Source: Gemmiger_A avium (lineage in GTDB: Bacteria > Bacillota > Clostridia > Oscillospirales > Ruminococcaceae). Taken from it: 64,000 bases of DNA. This document shows, piece by piece, positions 44,507-52,073 of the stretch. The position numbers were made by a program, and so were the translations under genes. The DNA lies in assembly GCA_019114585.1 (NCBI GenBank), contig DXFE01000048.1, positions 1 through 64,000 of the forward strand, in the 5' to 3' direction. The notes under the pieces are model-generated. The model did no database searches. It was not told the DNA's origin and was given only the letters and a program-made list of their open reading frames with translations. Positions within the stretch are counted from its first letter, which is position 1. Every line of letters starts with the position of its first letter.

Positions 44507-44854
44507 ATGAATATGCAGAATACTGAAAAGAAACGTACCGCTACCCGCCTGGGTGTTGCCCTGGTTTGCGCCCTGCTGACCGCCGGCCTGCTGGCTGGCT
44601 GCACCGGCAAGGATGATTCTTCCTCTTCTGCTGCAGCCAACAACTCTTCCAGCGTGTCCGCCAGCCAGGAGGACAGCAGTGTTGCCGAGGACAGCAGTGT
44701 TGCCGAAGACAGCAGCGTGGCTGAGGACAGCAGCGTAGCCGAGGACGACAGCGCCGCCGCTGAGGACAGCAGCGCCGCTTCCGACGCCGCCAGCAGCGAG
44801 TCCGGCAGCGAGAGTTCTTCTCTGGAGGCCGGCAGCGAGAGCGCCAACGCCTAA
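44507..44854 (+). CDS. Small repeat-containing lipoprotein, function unknown
   Basis: A 115-residue secreted lipoprotein. The start is the ATG at 44507, eight bases from AAAGGAG. A basic n-region (NTEKKRTATR) and hydrophobic core lead to the lipobox LLAGC (Cys about residue 28). The mature part is only low-complexity serine, alanine and acidic residues, including four tandem six-residue units EDSSVA encoded by 18-base repeats (44669-44740). No folded domain is recognisable, so a spacer-like or surface-charge role is possible. It is the only plus-strand gene in the 34-54 kb region. Not recognised by family. Confidence 0.8.
   Translation: MNMQNTEKKRTATRLGVALVCALLTAGLLAGCTGKDDSSSSAAANNSSSVSASQEDSSVAEDSSVAEDSSVAEDSSVAEDDSAAAEDSSAASDAASSESGSESSSLEAGSESANA
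44669..44740 (+). repeat. Four tandem 18-bp coding repeats
   Basis: Units begin at 44669, 44687, 44705 and 44723, each encoding Glu-Asp-Ser-Ser-Val-Ala. The first two are identical in DNA; the last two differ only at synonymous positions. A further degenerate unit follows. Copy number could vary by slipped-strand replication without shifting frame. Confidence 0.85.
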
Positions 44855-44916
44855 ACGATATTTTCCACAATTCGTGTTCTTTTTCACGACTCCTCTTTTA
44901 CGATTATTCCTGCGCA

Positions 44917-45005
44917 GCAAAGCGCCCCGGCTTGCCGGGGCGCTTTGCCTGTTGTACGGCAAGGCAAGCCCCCGGAACCGTCTGGTTCCGGGGGCTTGCC
45001 TTGTT
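44917..45005. terminator. Two convergent terminator hairpins
   Basis: Hairpin 1 has a 14-bp stem (44917-44930 with 44935-44948). Hairpin 2 has a 19-bp perfect stem (44961-44979 with 44984-45002) and is followed on the plus strand by a T-rich run. They lie between the plus-strand lipoprotein gene and the 3' end of the minus-strand permease gene, so they probably terminate both. Confidence 0.8.
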
Positions 45006-45011
45006 TTATAT

Positions 45012-46964
45012 TCAGCCCACAATGCGGGCGTAGGCGCGGGCGGTAAGGGCATAGACCGCCACATAGATCAGGCTGAACACCCCAAAGGCGGCCAGGCCGC
45101 ATACCGCATACACGGTAACCCGGTTGGTGCCGATGCCCAGCACCGAGAGCATCCGCGTCATGGCGGGAAAAGCCGCCGCCGTGTGGATGCCCGCCGTGAT
45201 AAGCGGCAGGAAGAACACGGTGAGCACCTGGGTGCGGATGGTGGCCTGCACTTCCTTGCGGCTCATGCCCACCTGCTGCAGGATGTGGAACCGCTGCCGG
45301 TCGTCGTAGCCCTCGCTGACCTGTTTGTAATAGATGATCAGCGCGGTGGCCAGCAGGAACACCAGCCCCAGCGTCAGGCCCAGGAACAGAAAGCCGCCGT
45401 ACATGGCGTAGCCCTCCTGCCGGTCGGTGGCGCCGCAGTCGATCCAGCCGCTCAGGTCAGAATTCCGTATAGCATCCTGAATGGACTCTTTCAGTGCGGC
45501 GATATCGGCCATCTCGGTGCAGGCGGTGTCAAAGGCCCAGACGGTGGCAATCTCGCTGGCATGTTTCCCGTAGGCCTCCTGCTGGAACTGCGCCAGCGCT
45601 TCCAGATCGGCCTGGGTGGGCACCACCAGATAGTAAACCGGCACCATATAGGCATACACGCGGCCGTCCACGATGGGGGCTTCCCAGTTGCCCACGATCT
45701 CCCAGCGGGTATCCCCGATGGTCAGGGTAGGCCAGTTCCAGGCCTCGCCATCCTGGCTGCTGAACAGCGCCTGGCCGGGTTCCAGCGTCAGGGTCTTGCC
45801 GGTAAGGCTGGTGTAGCCTTCGGCGGTGATAGCATAAAATTGGCAAACCGTACCATCCGTACCATCCAGAACCAGCACATCGTCCACCAGCTGACCGGCA
45901 AAGGTAATGGACTCATACTCGTACTGGCGCAGGATCTGCACGCCGGATTCCTCCACCACCTGTTTGGCGGGGGCAGTGTCGGACAGCGAGCCGCAGAACT
46001 GCATGGGATACCGCATATCCAGCGACTGGCTGACCCCCGAGTACAGGGACACCGTGCAGATCATCATGACCAGCACCATGGTGGACAGGATACAGATGCT
46101 GGCCAGGCCCGCGGCGTTCTGCTTCATGCGGTAGAGCAGACCGGACACGGTGATGAAGTGGCGGGGCTGGTAGTAGTAGCGGCGATCCCGCCGCAGGGCC
46201 TTGAGCACCGCCACGCTGCCGGCGGTGAACAGGCAGTAGGTGCCGATGATCACCAGAATGGCCGCCGGAAAGAATACCAAAATCAAGGCCACCGGGGAGG
46301 TGACCAGCCAGGCGATGGCGTACCCGCCGCCCATAGTGAGCAGGCCCAGCAGCACCAGCAGCCAGCGGGTGCGGGGTTCCCGCTCACCTTTCTGGCTCTG
46401 GTACAGCAGCTGGATGGGGTCGGCCCGGAGAACCCGGCGCAGATTGAGCAGCAGCGACAGCACCAGCACCCCGATGAGCCATTCGGTGCAGAAAACCAGC
46501 GCCGGGGCAGAGACGGTAAAGCCCAGGGGAACCGGCATCTGGATCAGCTTGAGCAATACCAGAAACGCCAGCTTGCCCAGCCCCAGCCCGGCGGCCAGGC
46601 CCAGCACCAGCATGGCCAGGCCGCTGAACAGCATCTCAAATACCAGCACCAGGGCCATGTGGCGTTTTTCCATACCCAGCACCGCGTACAGGCCAAACTC
46701 CTTGAGGCGCTGGCGCTGGATGAACGAGTTGATGTACAGCATGAAGATAACCCCGAAGACCATCACCACGCCCAGGCCCATGGCCATGAGCATACTGACC
46801 CAATAGCCGGCAAACATGTTGTCCAGACCATTGTCCATGGCCAGCATGCCCACGATGTACAGCATGGCCACCGCGCCGCCCCCCGCCAGGATATAGGGAA
46901 CCACAAACCGGCGGCTTTTGCGCAGGTTGGACAATGCCAGCCGGGGATACAGCCACTTATTCAT
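45012..46964 (-). CDS. BceB-type ABC transporter permease (FtsX fold)
   Basis: A 650-residue polytopic membrane protein of the BceB/VraG type, the length and layout of peptide-antibiotic sensing transporters. It starts MNKWLYPRLALSNLRKSRRF, has FtsX domains at both ends and a large extracellular loop of about 200 residues in the middle (roughly residues 300-510). The start is the ATG at 46964, with GGGAGG upstream; it overlaps the ATPase gene by 8 bases. With its ATPase and the neighbouring two-component system it should detect and remove cell-wall-targeting peptides such as bacitracin or lantibiotics. The specific drug is unknown. Confidence 0.9.
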   Translation of the reverse strand: MNKWLYPRLALSNLRKSRRFVVPYILAGGGAVAMLYIVGMLAMDNGLDNMFAGYWVSMLMAMGLGVVMVFGVIFMLYINSFIQRQRLKEFGLYAVLGMEKRHMALVLVFEMLFSGLAMLVLGLAAGLGLGKLAFLVLLKLIQMPVPLGFTVSAPALVFCTEWLIGVLVLSLLLNLRRVLRADPIQLLYQSQKGEREPRTRWLLVLLGLLTMGGGYAIAWLVTSPVALILVFFPAAILVIIGTYCLFTAGSVAVLKALRRDRRYYYQPRHFITVSGLLYRMKQNAAGLASICILSTMVLVMMICTVSLYSGVSQSLDMRYPMQFCGSLSDTAPAKQVVEESGVQILRQYEYESITFAGQLVDDVLVLDGTDGTVCQFYAITAEGYTSLTGKTLTLEPGQALFSSQDGEAWNWPTLTIGDTRWEIVGNWEAPIVDGRVYAYMVPVYYLVVPTQADLEALAQFQQEAYGKHASEIATVWAFDTACTEMADIAALKESIQDAIRNSDLSGWIDCGATDRQEGYAMYGGFLFLGLTLGLVFLLATALIIYYKQVSEGYDDRQRFHILQQVGMSRKEVQATIRTQVLTVFFLPLITAGIHTAAAFPAMTRMLSVLGIGTNRVTVYAVCGLAAFGVFSLIYVAVYALTARAYARIVG

Positions 46965-47724
46965 AGCGCCCGCCTCCCGCCGCGATGGCCGACAGGGTAT
47001 CCGAGATGCGGCCGAACATCTGCTCGGGGGTCTGATCCGCCCGGTAGAGCTGGTGGTACAGCTGGCCGTCCTTGATGAAGAGCACCCGCTTGGCATGGCT
47101 GGCCGCCTTGGTACTGTGGGTGACCATCAGCACCGTCTGGCCCAGCTGGTTCACCTCGTCAAAGATGCGCAGCAGGTTGTCGGCCGCGTGGCTGTCCAGC
47201 GCGCCGGTGGGCTCGTCCGCCAGCAGCAGCCGGGGCCGGGTGATCAGTGCCCGGCCCACCGCCGCCCGCTGCTTCTGCCCGCCGGACACCTCATAGGGGA
47301 ATTTATCCAGCAGCTTTTCCAGCCCCAGGCTTTCGGCCAGCGGGGGCAGACGGCGGTCCATCTCCCGCACCGGCGTATTGGCCAGCACCAGCGGCAGCAG
47401 GATGTTGTCCCGCAGCGAGAAGTTATCCAGCAGATTGAAGTCCTGGAACACAAAGCCCAGATGATCCCGCCGGAACGCCGCCAGCTGCCCGGCATGGATA
47501 TGGCCGGTGTCCTGCCCGTCCAGCAGCACCCGGCCGCTGGTGGGCTTGTCCAGGGTGGCCAGGATGTTCAGCAGGGTGGTTTTGCCGCTGCCGCTCTCGC
47601 CCATGATGGCCACATACTCCCCCTCCTCCACCGTGAAGGAAACGTCGCTCAGCGCCTGCACCAGATTGCCGCCGAACCGGGTGGTATAGGTCTTTTTCAG
47701 GTTTTCCACCTGTAAGATGCTCAT
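46957..47724 (-). CDS. BceA-type ABC transporter ATPase
   Basis: A 255-residue ATPase. It has Walker A GESGSGKTTLLNIL (about residues 41-54), Q-loop FVFQDFNLLDNFSLRDNILL, signature VSGGQKQRAAVGRAL, Walker B LLLADEPTGALDS and the switch His in MVTHS. The MacB/LolD-like subfamily fits its FtsX-type partner. The start is the ATG at 47724, with AAAGGAGG nine bases upstream; the longer frame to 47808 crosses the promoter region. Confidence 0.93.
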   Translation of the reverse strand: MSILQVENLKKTYTTRFGGNLVQALSDVSFTVEEGEYVAIMGESGSGKTTLLNILATLDKPTSGRVLLDGQDTGHIHAGQLAAFRRDHLGFVFQDFNLLDNFSLRDNILLPLVLANTPVREMDRRLPPLAESLGLEKLLDKFPYEVSGGQKQRAAVGRALITRPRLLLADEPTGALDSHAADNLLRIFDEVNQLGQTVLMVTHSTKAASHAKRVLFIKDGQLYHQLYRADQTPEQMFGRISDTLSAIAAGGGRYE

Positions 47725-47766
47725 AGTTTCGTGCCTCCTTTTGTGCGGGGCGCCCTCTTTCGGCCC

Positions 47767-47844
47767 CTTACAGGCATAAGTATACCCCCGCACCGGGCAG
47801 CCTGCCATCGCGCAGGCTTACAATCGGCGGGGGGCTTGCTTACA
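47767..47844 (-). promoter_or_regulatory. Probable response-regulator-controlled promoter of the BceAB genes
   Basis: The minus strand has two TGTAAGC copies exactly 22 bases apart (47838-47844 and 47816-47822), and a third TGTAAG at 47767-47772. A -10-like TATACT lies at 47779-47784. Direct repeats at two helical turns upstream of a promoter fit OmpR-family regulators such as the BceR-like protein encoded just upstream. Inference from pattern only. Confidence 0.5.
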
Positions 47845-47855
47845 GTTTTGCAAGG

Positions 47856-48848
47856 TTACTCGGCCTGCACCGTGGTGGGGGTCATATCCAGCGCAAACGC
47901 CGCCCCGCCGCCGGGCCGGTTTTCGGCGCTGATGCGGTGGCCCAGCTGGTCGGCCAGGCGGCGGCAGAGATACAGCCCTACCCCGGTGGCCCGCTTGTCC
48001 GCCCGGCCCCGGCAGCCGGTATAGCCCCGCTCAAAGATGCGGGGCAGGTCGGCGGGCGGGATGCCCGGGCCGGTATCCTCCACACGCAGCACCGGGCCCG
48101 GCAGCACCCGCAGGGTAATGGAGCCCTGCGGGGTGTATTTCAGCGCATTGGAAAGCAGCTGTTCCAACATAAAGGCCAGCCATTTTTCATCGGTCAGGGC
48201 GGAAAGCTCCGTGCCCTCGTAGACAAGGGCCAGTTTCTTCTGGATAAACAGCGGGGCAAACCGGCGCACCGAGGCCCGGATCACCGGGTCCAGCGGGCAG
48301 GTGCGCAGCACCAGATCCTGGCCGCTGCTGGCCTGCAGATAGCACAGGGCCATCTCCACATACTGTTCCACCCGCACCAGCTCCGCCTCCATGGCCGCCC
48401 GGCCCGGATCGCCCCGGGTGAGCAGCCGAAGCGCTGCCAGCGGCGTTTTGATCTGATGGGCCCAGAGGGTATAATACTCCCGCATATCCTGACGGGCGGC
48501 GTCGGCGGCGCGGGCGGCGTCCACCCGGCCGGATTCCAGCGCGGCGCACAGGGCCGCGTATTCGGCTTCGGCGGGGGTGCGGGGGGCAGGCAGCTCCCCC
48601 AGGCCCGCGGCCAGTTCTTCCCGCAGGCGGATCAGCTGGCGGCAGAGGGCATACTCCCGCGCCGCGCCAAGCGCCCCGGCCCCCGCCAGCACCACGGCGC
48701 ACAGGGCACCGGCATAAAGCACAGGCTCCCCTTTTTCACCGTACAGCGTCAGCACGACCGCAAAGATGCCGCAGCAGACCGCCAGCAGCACCAGCCGCCC
48801 CCGCCGGGCCCAAAGATAGCCGCCCAGCCACCGCAGACCTGTTTTCAT
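47856..48848 (-). CDS. BceS-type intramembrane-sensing histidine kinase
   Basis: A 330-residue sensor kinase. Two transmembrane helices lie near the N-terminus (RLVLLAVCCGIFAVVLTLY and VLYAGALCAVVLAGAGAL), with almost no extracellular loop, as in kinases that sense through a partner ABC transporter. The phosphoacceptor His is in LWAHQIKTPLAALRLL. ATP-binding motifs are QLLSNALKYTPQG (N box) and VEDTGPGIPPADL (G1). Its ATG overlaps the response-regulator stop (ATGA). Confidence 0.92.
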   Translation of the reverse strand: MKTGLRWLGGYLWARRGRLVLLAVCCGIFAVVLTLYGEKGEPVLYAGALCAVVLAGAGALGAAREYALCRQLIRLREELAAGLGELPAPRTPAEAEYAALCAALESGRVDAARAADAARQDMREYYTLWAHQIKTPLAALRLLTRGDPGRAAMEAELVRVEQYVEMALCYLQASSGQDLVLRTCPLDPVIRASVRRFAPLFIQKKLALVYEGTELSALTDEKWLAFMLEQLLSNALKYTPQGSITLRVLPGPVLRVEDTGPGIPPADLPRIFERGYTGCRGRADKRATGVGLYLCRRLADQLGHRISAENRPGGGAAFALDMTPTTVQAE

Positions 48849-49525
48849 ACCGTGCCTCCCACCTTATAGCCCACGCCTTTCTGGGTCTGGATAAAGTCCC
48901 GCAGGCCCGCCGCTTCCAGCTTTTTGCGCAGCCGGGCCACGTTGACCGTCAGGGTGTTTTCGTCCACATAGCTGTCGGTCTCCCACAGGCGGGTCATCAG
49001 GGTATCCCGCTCCACCACCTTGCCTTTATGCTCCAGCAGTACCTGCAGGATGCGGTTTTCGTTCTTGGTCAGGGGGATCTTCTGCCCCTGCCAGGCCAGT
49101 TCGGCGGCGGCGGTATCCAGCACCGCGCCCCCGCAGCCCAGCAGCGAGGCAGGCTGGGCAAAGTCGTAGGTGCGGCGCAGCAGCGCCTGGAGTTTTGCAA
49201 TGAGCACCTCCATGTCAAAGGGCTTGGCGATGAAGTCGTCCGCCCCCATGGTCATGGCCATCACCATATTCATATTGTCCGCCGCGCTGGACAGAAACAC
49301 GATGGGCACGCTGCTGGCCGCCCGGATGCGGGTGCACCAGTGGTAGCCGCTGTACCGGGGCAGGGTGATGTCCAGCAGCACCAGATGGGGCTCGAAGGCG
49401 GCAAACTGCTCCATTACCGTTTCAAAGTTTTCCACCTGTTTTACCTCAAAGCCCCAGTTGGCCGCCTGCCGGGCCACCTCCCCGGCGATGGCCAGGTCGT
49501 CCTCCACCATCAGGATGCGATACAT
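48845..49525 (-). CDS. OmpR-family response regulator (BceR-type)
   Basis: A 226-residue regulator. The receiver domain has the acidic pair VEDD, phosphoacceptor Asp in LVLLDITLPRYSG (about residue 52) and Lys in FIAKPFDME. The C-terminal winged helix (LTKNENRILQVLLEHKGKVV, VDENTLTVNVARLRKKLE) is of the OmpR/PhoB type. The start is MYRILMVEDD at 49525. First gene of the four-gene sensing and detoxification module. Confidence 0.93.
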   Translation of the reverse strand: MYRILMVEDDLAIAGEVARQAANWGFEVKQVENFETVMEQFAAFEPHLVLLDITLPRYSGYHWCTRIRAASSVPIVFLSSAADNMNMVMAMTMGADDFIAKPFDMEVLIAKLQALLRRTYDFAQPASLLGCGGAVLDTAAAELAWQGQKIPLTKNENRILQVLLEHKGKVVERDTLMTRLWETDSYVDENTLTVNVARLRKKLEAAGLRDFIQTQKGVGYKVGGTV

Positions 49526-49556
49526 ACCGCTTGTCCCCCTCTCGTTTGCTCTTTTT

Positions 49557-49562
49557 ATTATA
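49557..49562 (-). promoter_or_regulatory. -10 element for the two-component genes
   Basis: Minus-strand TATAAT 32 bases before the response-regulator start. The -35 candidate at 17 bases (TCGCAA) is weak. Confidence 0.5.
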
Positions 49563-49605
49563 CGAGATGGGAGCACGGATTGCGACAGCTTTTGCCGCCC
49601 GGGGC

Positions 49606-49641
49606 AAAAAATCGCCCGGCCGGGCAGCTGTGCCGGCCGGG
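49606..49641 (-). terminator. Terminator after the peptidoglycan-binding gene
   Basis: Nine-bp GC stem (49615-49623 with 49633-49641) and nine-base loop, followed on the minus strand by TTTTTT. It lies ten bases after the stop at 49652 and closes the Lrp-to-PG-binding operon. Confidence 0.85.
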
Positions 49642-49651
49642 ACTTACAGGT

Positions 49652-50443
49652 TTACAGGGTGGCGTTAAAGGCGGCGCGCAGGGCGTTCCAGGTGGCGCTG
49701 CCCACCATGCCGTCGGCTTTCAGGCCCGTTGCGGTCTGGAACACGATCACCGCGTTGCGGGTGCCGGTTCCGAACTGGCCGTCCACCTTGAGGGAGGTGT
49801 TCTGCACCGCCCCCAGCCAGGCCTGCACGCACCGCACCGAATCCCCGGTGGAGCCCACCTTCAGCACCGTATTGGGGTAGCGGGCGGCACTGGGCAGCGG
49901 ATTGCCCGCCCGGATGGCGGCGGTGGCCTCCACCAGCTTGTTCCAGGTGGTTTTGCCGGCCATGCCGTCGATGGACAGGCCCATCTCCCGCTGGAACCGG
50001 CGCACCGCCGCGCCGGTGGCGCTGCCGAACACACCGTCGGTCTCCGGCTTGTTGATGGATTTGTAGACGGCGGCGCACACATCCAGCTTCTGCTGCATGC
50101 TCTTGACCACCGCGCCCTTGGCGGCCGCCACGATGGTGATGCCGCAGAACACCTCGCCCGCGCCCTTCTGGCCCGCCCAGGCGGTGTAGAGCGCGTCCCA
50201 GGTGTTGCGGCCGGTCTCACCGTCGGCGGTCAGGCCCATGAGGGTCTGGAACTGGCTCACCGCCTTGGCGGTGCCGGAACCATATTTGCCGTCCACCGTC
50301 AGCTTGGGCAGGCTGGGCCAGCGGCCCTGCAGGCCATTGATCCAGGTCTGCACCATCGCGCAGTCCGGCCCCCGGGAACCGTTTTTCAGCACCGTGCCGT
50401 AGAACGGGGGCTGAGCGGTCAGGGTGATCTTCTCTTCTGTCAT
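49652..50443 (-). CDS. Protein with three peptidoglycan-binding (PG_binding_1) domains
   Basis: A 263-residue protein made almost entirely of three PG_binding_1 repeats. Each has the family's D-G-x-(F/Y/E)-G-xx-T followed by FQ..xGL..DG pattern: VDGKYGSGTAKAVSQFQTLM, TDGVFGSATGAAVRRFQREM and VDGQFGTGTRNAVIVFQTAT. No catalytic domain and no signal peptide or membrane anchor is visible (it begins MTEEKITLTAQPP). Last gene of the operon containing spoIIR, which suggests a sporulation or cell-wall role, but the export route is unclear. A perfect 9-bp inverted repeat lies upstream of the start. Confidence 0.87.
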   Translation of the reverse strand: MTEEKITLTAQPPFYGTVLKNGSRGPDCAMVQTWINGLQGRWPSLPKLTVDGKYGSGTAKAVSQFQTLMGLTADGETGRNTWDALYTAWAGQKGAGEVFCGITIVAAAKGAVVKSMQQKLDVCAAVYKSINKPETDGVFGSATGAAVRRFQREMGLSIDGMAGKTTWNKLVEATAAIRAGNPLPSAARYPNTVLKVGSTGDSVRCVQAWLGAVQNTSLKVDGQFGTGTRNAVIVFQTATGLKADGMVGSATWNALRAAFNATL

Positions 50444-50455
50444 GGGGTATCCCCT

Positions 50456-50492
50456 CCCTTCGCATCAGCCTATGCCGCCGGGGTGCGAAGGG
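50456..50492 (-). promoter_or_regulatory. Stem-loop in the leader of the PG-binding gene
   Basis: A perfect nine-bp stem (50456-50464 with 50484-50492) lies between the spoIIR stop and the PG-binding start. Its downstream arm ends in the purine-rich ribosome site, and a GGGG/CCCC pairing immediately before the ATG could also hide it. There is no U-run, so it is not a terminator. Confidence 0.45.
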
Positions 50493-50497
50493 TTCCT

Positions 50498-51112
50498 TTA
50501 TTCCGCCTGGCCGGTGATGCGCTGCCACCACTCCAGCGCGGCAAACCGCAGCACGTAGTCCCCTACCACCAGGTCGTTCTCCTCCGGGCGGGCGTAACCG
50601 CCCCCGGCCGCCGCTTCACAGAGAGAGGGATACAGCACGCAGAACCAGTTGTGCCCGGCGGCCGCGCCGATCTTCACCTGCACCGCATCGTACCAGCCGG
50701 CGGGCAGGGTCAGGCCGTTGGCGTAGTCGGTGGTGGGGAAATACCGGCGCACCAGCTCCGCCTGCACCGGGCAGCTCTGCCCCGCCGCCCGAACCGTTTC
50801 GGCGGCGGCAGCTTCCAGGGCGGGCAGCGCGTCGGCGGCCGCGTCCAGGGCCTGCTGCTTGTCGGCGCTGTCCGCCAGCAGCGGGGCGGCAGCCTCCAGC
50901 ACCGCGTCCCGCACCTGCAGCTTCAATGCCTGGTCGGCCGCGCTGTCCGAAGCGGCCAGCACGTGCAGCCGCAGGGTATCCCCCCGCACCCGGGCGCAGA
51001 GCCGGGCAAAGCCGATCCCCTGCCAGAGTGCCGCCGTCAGCAGCCCCAGCGCCACCGCCGCCGCCAGCCGGAGGGCAATGGCCCTGTTTATTCTAAGTAC
51101 CTTGGTCCACAT
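50498..51112 (-). CDS. spoIIR: Stage II sporulation protein R
   Basis: A 204-residue protein with an N-terminal membrane/signal segment (AIALRLAAAVALGLLTAALW). It has the SpoIIR signature LRLHVLAASDSAADQALKLQ, VRDAVLEAAAP, YFPTTDYANGLTLPAGWYDA and HNWFCVLYPSLCEA. In Bacillus the secreted forespore protein SpoIIR triggers processing of pro-sigma-E in the mother cell. The ATG at 51112 is used; its SD (AAAGGA) is within a hairpin. Presence suggests a sporulating lineage but does not show that this strain sporulates. Confidence 0.93.
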   Translation of the reverse strand: MWTKVLRINRAIALRLAAAVALGLLTAALWQGIGFARLCARVRGDTLRLHVLAASDSAADQALKLQVRDAVLEAAAPLLADSADKQQALDAAADALPALEAAAAETVRAAGQSCPVQAELVRRYFPTTDYANGLTLPAGWYDAVQVKIGAAAGHNWFCVLYPSLCEAAAGGGYARPEENDLVVGDYVLRFAALEWWQRITGQAE

Positions 51113-51166
51113 AAAAACGCACGTCCTTTCCCGCGTTGGTCTTGCAGCGGAAGTATGGACGTGCGT
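51113..51166 (-). terminator. Terminator-like hairpin immediately before spoIIR
   Basis: A perfect ten-bp outer stem (51117-51126 with 51157-51166) encloses an inner TTCCGC/GCGGGAA pairing. TTTTT follows directly, then the spoIIR ATG. It begins nine bases after the ispE stop. The 3' arm contains part of the spoIIR ribosome site. It could stop ispE transcription and block spoIIR translation on read-through RNA. Confidence 0.7.
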
Positions 51167-51174
51167 ATGGAAAC

Positions 51175-52065
51175 TTATTCCTTTTTTTTGCGGGGCCGGG
51201 GGGCCAGGCGGGCGCCGCCCGCATCCGGGGCCAGCACCCACACCTGCCGGTAGGCCCGGCGCAGGGCGGCGGCGGCGGCCCGGGCGGGTTCTTCGCTTTC
51301 AAACACCCCGAACACCGCCGCGCCGGAACCGGTCATCATGCTGGCCAGCGCCCCGGCTTCGTCCAGCATCCGGCGGATGCGGGGTGTTTCCCTGGCGCCG
51401 CTGCACATCTCCAGGGCGTTGCCCATCCCGGCGCAGAGGGCCCGCAGATCCCCGGCGCGCACGGCGGCTTCCAGCACATCACAGTCGGGATGCACCGGGC
51501 TGCCCATCTGGTCATACCGGGCAAAGGCCTCCGGGGTGGAAACCCCCACACTGGGCATCACCACCACGAACCGGCAGTCCGGGCAGGGGGGCAGGGCTTT
51601 CATCAAATCGCCCTTGCCCTGCACCCGGCAGATGCCGCCCATCAGCGCAAAGGGCACATCCGCCCCCAGCTGGGCGCCCAGGGCGCAGAGTTCGCTCATG
51701 GACAGCTTGGCCCCGTACAGCTCGTTCAGGCCCACCAGCACGGCGGCCGCGTCGGCGCTACCGCCGCCCATGCCCGCCCGCACCGGGGCGGTTTTGCGGA
51801 TCTCCATCTCCACACCCGCCAGCAGGCCGGTATAGTGGAAGAACGCCAGCGCCGCTTTGTAAGCGGTGTTCTTGTCGTTGGCGGGCACACGGCTGCCGGG
51901 CAGCCGCAGGGTCAGGTTCTGGCTGCGGCGCAGGGTGACCGTTTCATACAGGCTTACCGCCTGCATCAGCATATCCAGGCCGTGGTAGCCGCCGGGCAGG
52001 GTGCCCACCACGTCCAGCGCCAGGTTCAGTTTGGCGGGGGCGATCACGGTGACTTGATTGCGCAT
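51175..52065 (-). CDS. ispE: 4-diphosphocytidyl-2-C-methyl-D-erythritol kinase
   Basis: A 296-residue GHMP kinase of the MEP isoprenoid pathway. It begins QVTVIAPAKLNLALDVVG, carries the ATP-binding glycine motif PVRAGMGGGSADAAAVLVGL (about residues 90-110) and the C-terminal GHMP motif SMMTGSGAAVFGVFES. The ATG at 52065 has GAGGTG upstream; the longer frame to 52128 overlaps the DUF362 gene. It lies eight bases after that gene. The short poly-lysine tail KKKE is unusual but not informative. Confidence 0.95.
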   Translation of the reverse strand: MRNQVTVIAPAKLNLALDVVGTLPGGYHGLDMLMQAVSLYETVTLRRSQNLTLRLPGSRVPANDKNTAYKAALAFFHYTGLLAGVEMEIRKTAPVRAGMGGGSADAAAVLVGLNELYGAKLSMSELCALGAQLGADVPFALMGGICRVQGKGDLMKALPPCPDCRFVVVMPSVGVSTPEAFARYDQMGSPVHPDCDVLEAAVRAGDLRALCAGMGNALEMCSGARETPRIRRMLDEAGALASMMTGSGAAVFGVFESEEPARAAAAALRRAYRQVWVLAPDAGGARLAPRPRKKKE

Positions 52066-52073
52066 AACACACC

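Noticed and set aside
44669..44740. CRISPR-like repeat array
   Set aside because: The 18-base units are contiguous without spacers and encode a regular peptide repeat in a lipoprotein.
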